Shown here: piece by piece, positions 1 through 5,318 of the stretch
Layout: each line of letters begins with the position of its first letter
How positions within the stretch are numbered: the stretch's first letter is position 1
Source of the DNA: Chloroflexota bacterium
GTDB lineage: Bacteria; Chloroflexota; FW602-bin22; JAMCYS01
Length of the DNA stretch: 5,318 nucleotides
Reading direction: 5' to 3'
Assembly (NCBI GenBank): GCA_021847625.1
Contig: JAJZQK010000296.1
Coordinates: forward strand, 1-5,318
Made by a program: the position numbers and the translations under genes
Notes under the pieces: generated by a model
Database searches by the model: none
The model's input: only the letters and a program-made list of their open reading frames with translations
Told to the model about the DNA's origin: nothing

Positions 1-1
1 G

Positions 2-1000
2 CTGGACGAGGCCACGGAGATGGGCTACGACTTCAACACCGGCCCCGAGCTGGAGTTCTTCCTCTTTACGCCAGGCGACAACGGCAAGATGGCCCCCTTG
101 CCCCACGACCGCGCCAGCTACTTCGACCTCTCCACCGACCTCGCCGCCCATGTGCGCAAGGAGATGGTCATCGCCCTGAACGGCCTGGGCATCAAGGTCG
201 AAACGGCGCACCACGAGGTGGCGATGGGGCAGCACGAGATCGACTTCCAATACGACAATGCGCTGTTGTCCGCGGACAACGCGGTTACTCTGAAGTTCAC
301 GCTCAAGGCCATCGCCCAGCAGCATGGCCTGCATGCCACGTTCATGCCCAAGCCTATCTTCGGCATCAACGGTTCTGGTATGCACGTGCACCAAAGCTTC
401 AACCATTTGGACAGCGGACAGAACGCCTTTGCCGACCCGCAGGACGAGTACGGCCTTACCGAGGTCGCCAAGCACTTCATCGCCGGTCAGCTTCAACATG
501 CCCGCGGCATGAGCGCGGTCTTGGCCCCGCTCGTCAATTCCTACAAGCGTCTGGTTCCCGGCTACGAGGCCCCAGTCTACATCAGCTGGGCCCGTGTTAA
601 TCGGTCGGCCCTGATCAGGGTGCCGCAGGTGACCAAAGGCAAGCTGCAGGCCACGCGCCTGGAGCTGCGCTGCCCGGATCCGAGCTGCAACCCCTACCTC
701 GCCTTCGCCGTTATGCTGAAGTGCGGCCTGGATGGAATCAAGCGAAAGCTGTCCCTGCCGGCCCCCGTCGAGGAGAACCTGTACCATTTCGATGCGGCCG
801 AACTCAAGCGCCGTAACGTACAGGTGCTGCCGGGCAGCCTGGGCGAGGCGCTCGACGAGATGGAGCGAGACGAAGTCGTCCAGGAGGCGCTCGGCGAGCA
901 TGTCTACAGCCGCTTCATGGCGGCGAAGCGCCAGGAGTGGGACGAGTACCGCATGTTCGTGAGCAGCTGGGAACTCGACCGGTACTTGGAGATATTCTAG
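2..1000 (+). CDS. glnA: Type I glutamine synthetase, C-terminal three quarters (5' end outside window)
   Basis: Glutamine synthetase joins ammonia to glutamate using ATP, a central step of cytoplasmic nitrogen assimilation; type I enzymes are dodecamers. The frame is open from base 2 to a TAG at 998-1000, giving 332 residues. Bacterial GSI-alpha proteins have about 440, so roughly 110 N-terminal residues are missing. Family motifs appear in order (numbered from the first visible codon): metal-binding GPELEFFLF (16-22 region), HHEVAMGQHEI (70-80, metal Glu 72 and 79), the ATP-site NGSGMHVHQSF (123-133), NSYKRLVPGYEAP (178-190, flap Glu 189), NRSALIR (200-206) and RLELRCPDPSCNPYLA (219-234). 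The C-terminus (LPGSLGEALDEME, EWDEYR, WELDRYLE) matches the GSI-alpha type. The tyrosine-adenylylation segment typical of enterobacterial GSI-beta is not evident. One oddity is Met where most family members have Pro in HHEVAPGQHE. The next gene starts 14 bases downstream. Family assignment is very secure; subtype assignment rests on memory of relatives. Confidence 0.96.
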   Translation: MDEATEMGYDFNTGPELEFFLFTPGDNGKMAPLPHDRASYFDLSTDLAAHVRKEMVIALNGLGIKVETAHHEVAMGQHEIDFQYDNALLSADNAVTLKFTLKAIAQQHGLHATFMPKPIFGINGSGMHVHQSFNHLDSGQNAFADPQDEYGLTEVAKHFIAGQLQHARGMSAVLAPLVNSYKRLVPGYEAPVYISWARVNRSALIRVPQVTKGKLQATRLELRCPDPSCNPYLAFAVMLKCGLDGIKRKLSLPAPVEENLYHFDAAELKRRNVQVLPGSLGEALDEMERDEVVQEALGEHVYSRFMAAKRQEWDEYRMFVSSWELDRYLEIF

Positions 1001-1003
1001 AGC

Positions 1004-1007
1004 GGAG
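1004..1007 (+). promoter_or_regulatory. Ribosome binding site of the PucR-type regulator
   Basis: GGAG lies 7 bases before the ATG at 1015, in the 14-base gap after the glnA stop. This favours the ATG at 1015 over the in-frame ATG at 937, which lies inside glnA and would add 26 residues unlike the family's N-terminus. Confidence 0.75.
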
Positions 1008-1014
1008 ACTGCCC

Positions 1015-2727
1015 ATGGCTACCGTCGAGGAGACTTGGCAGATAGCGCTGCCGCCCGGTAGCAGACTGATCGCCGGGGGGTCGGGCCTGGGGCGCGAGGT
1101 GCACTCCACCACCAGGCTTAGTCCCCGTCCGCCCGGATTCGATACTCTGGAGGGCGGCGAAGTTGCCTTCGTCGCTCTCCATTCGCTTTATTCCCTTGAC
1201 GAGAACCTCACCCTGGCAGCGGTGATTACGCACCTCGACGAGTTGGGCGCGTCGGCGGTGGCCATCTTGGGCGAGGAAGACGAGGACGCCCGGGCCACCG
1301 CCGACCGTCTTGCTCTCCCCCTGATCAGCCTGCCACCCGGCAGCAGGCTCGGAGAGGTGGAGCAGCGCACGATGCGCGTGATCATGGAAAGCCAGGCGGA
1401 CCTATACCGCCGAGCCCAGGACGCTTACCGGCAGCTTACCGAGCTGGCTATAGAAGGCCGCGGGTTGACGGCCATCGTGGAGAGGCTCGCCCAGATCGTG
1501 GGCAAGCCGGTAGCTATGGAAGACGCCGCCGGTCAGCTGCAGGTCTTCGCCTCCCCTCGCGAGGGACGGTTGTCGCGTCAGGAAGCGTCCGGACTCCTAG
1601 CGGATAGGGCAAACGAACTGACGGCCTGGTTCGCAGGGCTCGTGCTCAGCGCCTCGGACCCCCCGGTGGCAGAGATGGACCTGCCGGGCCAGTCCCTGGC
1701 CAGGCTCGTCGCGCCTATCGTCTCCCGAAACAGGGTCGGCGGCTTTCTCTCCCTCATCGGCAAGGCGAGCCGCTTCGGCGAGGTCGAGCGGGTGGCCGTC
1801 GCCCGGGGTGCCGCCGCCTGTGCCATCGAGCTGGCTAGGCAACACGCGGCGATGGATGCCCAGGACCAGCTGCAGATCGGCGTTCTCGATGAGCTGCTAG
1901 CCGGCAACGGCGGCGACCTCGAAGCGGTGCGCGAACGGGCGCTCCGCCTGGGCTACGACCTGGCCGCTCCCCACGCGGCGCTCGTCTTCCAGACCGCCGA
2001 GGGCGGGCCGGAGGGGGAAGCAACGGCGCTTCTCGGGGCGGTCGAGCGTGAAGTCAGCCATCTGCGGATCAAGGCCCCGCTGCGGGCACGGGGTCCTAGC
2101 GTAGCGGTTCTCTATCCGCTGGAGGACACGCTCTCGGAGGCCGCGCTCAAGAAGATGGCCGAGAGCCTGCGGTCGGCAGTCGCCTCTCGCCTGGGCCGCC
2201 AACCGGTGTGCGTCGGTTTGGGACGACTCTACGGCGGGCTGGAGGGCTTGCGCACGGCGCACCAGGAGGCGGAGCAGGCCCTGCTGCTCGGCATGCTGGT
2301 GTTCGGGGGCGGGCGGACCGTCTACTTCGGCGAACTCGGCCTCTACCGGCTTCTCTTCAACATCAAAGCGAGGGAAGAGTTGCAGGCGTTCCACGACGAG
2401 ATGCTAGGCAGAGTCATCGATTACGACCGGCGCAACAACGCCGAGCTCCTTAGTACGTTGGCGGCCTACTTCGCCGCCCGCAACAGCCCAACGGAAGCCG
2501 CCGAACGCATGCATCTGCACCGCAACACATTTCTCTACCGGCTCCACCGCATACGGGAGATCACGGGGCTCGACCTCGACGACCCCGAAACCAGGCTCTC
2601 GCTGCACCTTGCCCTGCGCATCCGCGAAACCCTGCTTGCCACGCAGACGCGGCCACTGGAGGCCATCGCCGGCCCGGCCCGGCCAGCCTTCCCCCGGACT
2701 GCCGGCGCTCCGCCCAAAGTTGGTTGA
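1015..2727 (+). CDS. PucR/CdaR-family transcriptional regulator
   Basis: A 570-residue cytoplasmic DNA-binding regulator. The start at 1015 gives MATVEETW, the usual beginning of the PucR N-terminal (purine catabolism regulatory) domain, which spans about residues 1-130. Residues about 138-275 look like a GAF-type sensory segment (ELAIEGRGLTAIVERLAQIV, then a PVAMEDAAGQLQVFAS-like core). Residues about 285-435 fit the degenerate GGDEF-like domain of CdaR proteins (LDELLAG, VGLGRLYGGLEGLRTAHQEAEQAL). Residues about 476-535 are the PucR C-terminal helix-turn-helix, with the hallmark LHRNTFLYRLHRIREITGLD and then DDPETRLSLHLALRI. The last 30 residues are Pro/Ala-rich and probably disordered. Known members respond to nitrogen or carbon metabolites: PucR of Bacillus controls purine degradation, CdaR controls sugar diacid use. 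The ligand here cannot be read from sequence. Placement 14 bp after glnA suggests co-transcription and a nitrogen-related role, which is inference. Confidence 0.93.
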   Translation: MATVEETWQIALPPGSRLIAGGSGLGREVHSTTRLSPRPPGFDTLEGGEVAFVALHSLYSLDENLTLAAVITHLDELGASAVAILGEEDEDARATADRLALPLISLPPGSRLGEVEQRTMRVIMESQADLYRRAQDAYRQLTELAIEGRGLTAIVERLAQIVGKPVAMEDAAGQLQVFASPREGRLSRQEASGLLADRANELTAWFAGLVLSASDPPVAEMDLPGQSLARLVAPIVSRNRVGGFLSLIGKASRFGEVERVAVARGAAACAIELARQHAAMDAQDQLQIGVLDELLAGNGGDLEAVRERALRLGYDLAAPHAALVFQTAEGGPEGEATALLGAVEREVSHLRIKAPLRARGPSVAVLYPLEDTLSEAALKKMAESLRSAVASRLGRQPVCVGLGRLYGGLEGLRTAHQEAEQALLLGMLVFGGGRTVYFGELGLYRLLFNIKAREELQAFHDEMLGRVIDYDRRNNAELLSTLAAYFAARNSPTEAAERMHLHRNTFLYRLHRIREITGLDLDDPETRLSLHLALRIRETLLATQTRPLEAIAGPARPAFPRTAGAPPKVG

Positions 2728-2913
2728 CAACCCCCGCTGCATGCTCTTCGTCACAGACAGAACCACGCGCAAAGCCGGCCACTAATCGGTGGCCGGCTAA
2801 GATGTGCGGGAGAAAGCTCCTACCGTTCCGAGCCGCCGCGGGCGGAATCTCCTTCCGGCGTGACTGAGATCCTTCCCTCGCTTCTCTGGTCTGGAGCGAC
2901 GGGAGTCGGCGGA
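2728..2913. other. Intergenic region between convergent regulator and ferredoxin genes
   Basis: These 186 bases hold the inverted repeat at 2773-2798 and two minor hairpins: GGAG-AAAG-CTCC at 2809-2820 and CCGCC-GCG-GGCGG at 2833-2845. I see no coding sequence with a ribosome binding site and no recognisable RNA gene. Confidence 0.6.
2773..2798. terminator. Perfect inverted repeat between convergent genes, probable terminator hairpin
   Basis: AGCCGGCCAC (2773-2782) and GTGGCCGGCT (2789-2798) are exact reverse complements around a 6-base loop, TAATCG. The hairpin lies 45 bases past the regulator stop (+) and 115 bases past the ferredoxin stop (-). On the + strand no T-run follows. On the - strand only TTT follows before GC-rich sequence. 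It is therefore not a textbook intrinsic terminator, but its strength and its place between converging genes make an end-of-transcript or RNA-stabilising role likely. Confidence 0.6.
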
Positions 2914-3168
2914 CTACTTCTGGTAGTACCCCGCGTTCTTCTGCTCTGATTCCGCCCACTCCGCTGGCAACTCGCCCGGGCCGAAGATCGCCTCGGAGGG
3001 GCACGCCGACTGGCAGGCCCCGCAATCAATGCAAGCGTCGGGGTCGATGAACAGCTGCTCGACAGTGTCGAACTCCGCCTCATCGGTCCGTGGGTGTATG
3101 GCATCGACGGGACACGCGTCGACGCATGCCGCGTCCTTAGTGCAAAGGCCAGTGATCACATACGCCAT
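2914..3168 (-). CDS. Small ferredoxin with two Fe-S cluster motifs (7Fe-type, CxxDxxC cluster I)
   Basis: An 84-residue cytoplasmic electron carrier. Numbered from the ATG at 3168, motif I is C9-x2-D12-x2-C15-x3-C19-P and motif II is C46-x2-C49-x2-C52-x3-C56-P. By the family's crossed wiring, C9, C15 and C56 should hold cluster I and C46, C49, C52 and C19 a [4Fe-4S] cluster II. Asp12 replaces the second cysteine, so cluster I is probably [3Fe-4S], or a [4Fe-4S] with Asp as ligand. The CPVDC cysteine common in 7Fe ferredoxins is Ala23. The MAYVIT start and the ELPAEW...NAGYY tail match 7Fe ferredoxins of bacteria. The inter-motif loop of 26 residues is longer than in clostridial forms. An upstream in-frame ATG at 3177 would add MAK, but the Shine-Dalgarno touches it directly. 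The gene has its own promoter, so a partner enzyme cannot be named from context. Family assignment is firm; cluster types are inference. Confidence 0.93.
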   Translation of the reverse strand: MAYVITGLCTKDAACVDACPVDAIHPRTDEAEFDTVEQLFIDPDACIDCGACQSACPSEAIFGPGELPAEWAESEQKNAGYYQK

Positions 3169-3177
3169 CTTCGCCAT

Positions 3178-3182
3178 CCTCC
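3178..3182 (-). promoter_or_regulatory. Ribosome binding site that decides the ferredoxin start
   Basis: On the - strand GGAGG ends at 3178. It abuts the ATG at 3177 with no spacer but lies 9 bases from the ATG at 3168. The second spacing is workable and the first is not, and the resulting MAYVIT N-terminus matches the family. Confidence 0.8.
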
Positions 3183-3195
3183 AGAGAAGATTCTT

Positions 3196-3208
3196 AGGTA
3201 ATTTACCT
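3196..3208. promoter_or_regulatory. Perfect 13-bp palindrome at the predicted transcription start, candidate operator
   Basis: AGGTAA-T-TTACCT is an exact palindrome with a single central base. It covers about +2 to +14 relative to the start predicted from the -10 box on the - strand. A bound repressor here would block early transcription. The AGGT/ACCT half-sites recall DtxR/IdeR-type metal-repressor boxes, but the spacing is 2 bases shorter than in the classic 19-bp iron box, so the regulator's identity is unknown. Confidence 0.45.
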
Positions 3209-3215
3209 CGTAATT

Positions 3216-3244
3216 ATTGTAGCCCGTTAACTAATCGCCGTCAA
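3216..3244 (-). promoter_or_regulatory. Sigma-70-type promoter of the ferredoxin gene
   Basis: On the - strand TTGACG (3244-3239) is followed, after exactly 17 bases, by TACAAT (3221-3216). Each box is one mismatch from consensus. The region is distinctly AT-rich against a GC-rich background. The predicted start near 3209 gives a leader of about 40 bases before the ATG at 3168. The boxes sit between comEC and the ferredoxin gene, on the ferredoxin's strand. Confidence 0.85.
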
Positions 3245-3298
3245 GACAGCCCGGGTCCTGAGCAGGCGGCAGATTCCAGGGGGTGAACAAGAAGGAGC

Positions 3299-3314
3299 CG
3301 GGCCTCATGGCCCG
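3299..3314 (-). terminator. Short hairpin just past the comEC stop, possible terminator
   Basis: CGGGCC and GGCCCG pair around a 4-base loop, two bases after the comEC TAG. On the - strand it is followed by GCTCCTTCTTGTTC, which is rich in T but not a run. It could end comEC transcription before the separate ferredoxin promoter. A 6-bp GC stem is common by chance in this DNA, so the call is weak. Confidence 0.35.
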
Positions 3315-3315
3315 C

Positions 3316-5318
3316 CTAGCGAGAGGGCACGACGTGGACACCGGTGTCGGCCAGCATGATGTCGACGGAACCGTGCACGTCCGTCCGGTAGACGGCGGCG
3401 GAGCCCAGTAGATTCAGCGCCTCGGCGTCCGGGTGGCCGAACCGATTCTCCGCTCCCACCGAGATGACCGCCGCCTGCGGGGCGGCGGCTTCCAGGAACT
3501 GCGCATCGAGCGCGTCCGCCGCCCCGTGGTGAGGCACCTTGAGTACGGAGACTCGCCCCACGTGTCCTTTCTCCACCAGCCACTGCTGCACCTGGGGACC
3601 GGCGTCGCCCATCAGGGCGACGACCGACGCGCCTTTCTCGAGATACAGCACCAGCGAGCTGTCGTTCAGGGAGGCGTCGTCGCCATCCCAGACCTCGCCC
3701 GCGTGGACCACGCGAAGGCGAGCGCCATCCCCGAGGCCTATCTCCTGGCCGGTCCGGGCTTGAGTGACCTTGATGCCCCGAGCGTCTAGCAACCCGGTCC
3801 ATTCCTGATACGCGAGTGACTGATTCTGCGGCGGCCGGCCCACCATCACCTCCCGGACCTGCCAGTCTCGTACCACGTCCAGCAGGCCAACCAGATGGTC
3901 GTCGTGCGCGTGAGTGAGGACGACCAGGTCCAAGGACTTATCCCAAAAGGGCAGCCTCCTCCCCAGCGCGTTGGCCGTGACCACCCCGTCGGGACCGCCG
4001 TCCACCAGAACCCGCCGACCCGCCGCGGTTTGGATGAGCATGGCGTCTCCCTGGCCCACGTCGAGCACGGTCACGTGAAGACCGTCGCCCCGGCTTTGCC
4101 ACAAGGCAGCGGCGACGATGGCGGCGGCGACCGCCAGAGCCGTCAGGACTCGCCCGGACGGCACGTAGCCGGCAAAGCGGGAGGCTGCGCCGCGTACAGG
4201 GCTGAGGTCCGGCCATCTGCCATAGAGGCCCACCAGAATGCCCGCGTAGTACAGCCAGGCCAACGCGGGGTGGGGCGCATCCACGGCAATCGCCGCGTAG
4301 GGAAAGCGCGCCGCGTTCTCCACGAGCCAGACGAGCGCCGAGAGGTAGGCCCAGGCTACCCAGCCGCAGGCCGTTCCAATGGGCGCCCACACCAACCCCG
4401 CCACGGCCGCCACGGCGCTCCACTCCAGAGCCCCGGGCAGCACGGGCACGGCCAGCACGTTCGTGAAGAGGGAGACGAGGGATAGCTGCCGGAAGTTGAT
4501 AACGACCACCGGCAGCACGGCCAGCTGGGCTGCCAACGTCACGCTCGACGTGGCGGCAATCCAATCGGGCAACCGGCCGAAGAAAGCCCGCAAGCGAGGG
4601 GCGAGGACGATCAAGCCCGCCGTCGCCAGGGCGGAGAGCTGGAAACCAACCTCCAGCAAGGTCTGCGGGTGGATGGCCGTCAGTAGAAGGCAGGCAAAGG
4701 CCAGGCCCACCAAGCCATCCCGCGGCCGGCCCAGCTGGGTGGCGAGGAGCGCTAAGATGCCCATCACGGCCGCCCGCTGCACCGACGGCCCCGCCCCGGC
4801 CAGAAGGGCGTAGCCGACGATTGCCAGCGCCGTCACGGCCGCCGAGAGCAGTTTCCGTCGACCGAAAAGGCGGGCGCTCAAACCGCCAACCAGTCCGACG
4901 ACGATGGACACGTGCAGGCCGCTGATGGCGAGAATATGGCTGGTTCCCGTCGTTTGGAAGGCCGCCACCACGTCGTCGGGTATACGGGTGCGCGCTCCCA
5001 GAAGAAGCCCCCCGGCAAGGGCACCCTGCGGCTCGGGCAGGATGCGGGCAATCGATTCATGCAGCCGGCCGCGAACGCCGGCAATGATTGCCAGGGGCCC
5101 TTCGTCCTCTGTTCGCGAGACGAGCCGGGCCCGCGGATAGCGCAGCAAAGAGTAGATGCCCCGGCGGGCGAGGTAGGCGCGGTAGGAGAAAGCGGCAAAG
5201 TCCGGGGGCGTCTCCAGGTCGCCGGTGAGCGTCACCGTATCGCCGGAGCGGAATTCGGGGAAGCGGGGCAGGAAGACCAGGGCCGTGCCCTCGGCCGGCC
5301 CCTCCCAGGCCGGCGACA
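3316..5318 (-). CDS. comEC: ComEC/Rec2 competence DNA-uptake channel (N-terminus outside window)
   Basis: ComEC carries single-stranded DNA across the cytoplasmic membrane during natural transformation. The frame is open from the window edge (first full codon 5316-5314) to TAG at 3318-3316, giving 666 residues; roughly 100 are probably missing. A GTG at 5235 could be misread as a start, but the 27 codons before it (including LVFLPRFPEFRSGDTVTL) belong to the soluble OB-like DUF4131 domain. That domain ends near residue 70 with SYRAYLARRGIYSLLRYPR. The Competence membrane domain follows (about 95-405), with GTSHILAISGLHVSIVVGL (124-142) and about nine or ten hydrophobic segments. The C-terminal metallo-beta-lactamase-like domain has LDVGQGDA (418-425), THAHDDH (468-474), an MGDA aspartate (571), VPHHG (594-598) and SVGAENRFGHP (619-629). 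The HxHxDH metal motif is intact, so nuclease activity, as proposed for ComEC homologues, is possible. No other competence genes are visible. Confidence 0.95.
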   Translation of the reverse strand, partial: SPAWEGPAEGTALVFLPRFPEFRSGDTVTLTGDLETPPDFAAFSYRAYLARRGIYSLLRYPRARLVSRTEDEGPLAIIAGVRGRLHESIARILPEPQGALAGGLLLGARTRIPDDVVAAFQTTGTSHILAISGLHVSIVVGLVGGLSARLFGRRKLLSAAVTALAIVGYALLAGAGPSVQRAAVMGILALLATQLGRPRDGLVGLAFACLLLTAIHPQTLLEVGFQLSALATAGLIVLAPRLRAFFGRLPDWIAATSSVTLAAQLAVLPVVVINFRQLSLVSLFTNVLAVPVLPGALEWSAVAAVAGLVWAPIGTACGWVAWAYLSALVWLVENAARFPYAAIAVDAPHPALAWLYYAGILVGLYGRWPDLSPVRGAASRFAGYVPSGRVLTALAVAAAIVAAALWQSRGDGLHVTVLDVGQGDAMLIQTAAGRRVLVDGGPDGVVTANALGRRLPFWDKSLDLVVLTHAHDDHLVGLLDVVRDWQVREVMVGRPPQNQSLAYQEWTGLLDARGIKVTQARTGQEIGLGDGARLRVVHAGEVWDGDDASLNDSSLVLYLEKGASVVALMGDAGPQVQQWLVEKGHVGRVSVLKVPHHGAADALDAQFLEAAAPQAAVISVGAENRFGHPDAEALNLLGSAAVYRTDVHGSVDIMLADTGVHVVPSR

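Noticed and set aside
937..1014. Longer start for the regulator at ATG 937
   Set aside because: It lies within glnA coding sequence, adds 26 residues unlike PucR N-termini, and has no better ribosome binding site than the ATG at 1015.
1897..2394. Open frame of 165 codons on the - strand opposite the regulator
   Set aside because: It is a shadow of a complete, domain-supported gene, with no ribosome binding site or family signal seen.
2724..2752. TTGACA on the + strand overlapping the regulator stop, as a possible promoter
   Set aside because: The bases 17 positions downstream (TTCGTC) do not resemble a -10 box, and no + strand gene follows.
3307..3411. Short + strand frame (ATG 3307, stop near 3411) preceded by GGAG
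   Set aside because: It is only about 34 codons, almost wholly opposite the comEC 3' end, with no promoter or family resemblance; the GGAG is likely chance.
3895..4485. Open frame of 196 codons on the + strand opposite comEC
   Set aside because: It is antisense to a well-supported gene, its composition is Arg/Gly/His/Gln-rich as expected for a GC-rich shadow frame, and it has no recognisable domain.
5233..5235. GTG at 5235 as the comEC start
   Set aside because: The frame stays open to the window edge, and the 27 upstream codons encode recognisable ComEC OB-domain sequence, so the gene is cut by the window rather than starting here.

Overview
The window looks like chromosomal DNA from a GC-rich bacterium. 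It holds four protein genes in two blocks that point at each other, with no tRNA, rRNA, CRISPR array or mobile element that I can see. The taxonomic signal is weak. The type I-alpha-like glutamine synthetase, the 7Fe-style ferredoxin and the ComEC would fit Chloroflexota, Firmicutes-like or other GC-rich uncultured lineages. I would not name a phylum with confidence.

The left block (+ strand, 1-2727) begins inside glnA, with about the first quarter of the gene outside the window. Fourteen bases after glnA stops comes a complete PucR/CdaR-type transcriptional regulator of 570 aa. The close spacing and a good ribosome binding site suggest one operon, with nitrogen assimilation and a regulator of nitrogen-compound catabolism on the same transcript.

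The middle (2728-3315) holds three things. A perfect 10-bp inverted repeat sits between the converging blocks and is probably a transcription end for one or both. A small two-cluster ferredoxin gene lies on the - strand, with an Asp in place of the second cysteine of cluster I. An AT-rich promoter island precedes it, with near-consensus -35 and -10 boxes and a perfect palindrome at the predicted transcription start.

The right block (- strand, 3316-5318) is a comEC/rec2 DNA-uptake channel gene. It keeps its C-terminal metallo-beta-lactamase domain but is cut by the window edge at its N-terminus. The ferredoxin lies downstream of comEC on the same strand but has its own promoter, so the two are probably independent units.

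I found no convincing evidence of a wholly new system. The items most worth a second look are the ferredoxin cluster I ligand set, its promoter/operator and start site, and the glnA-pucR pairing.
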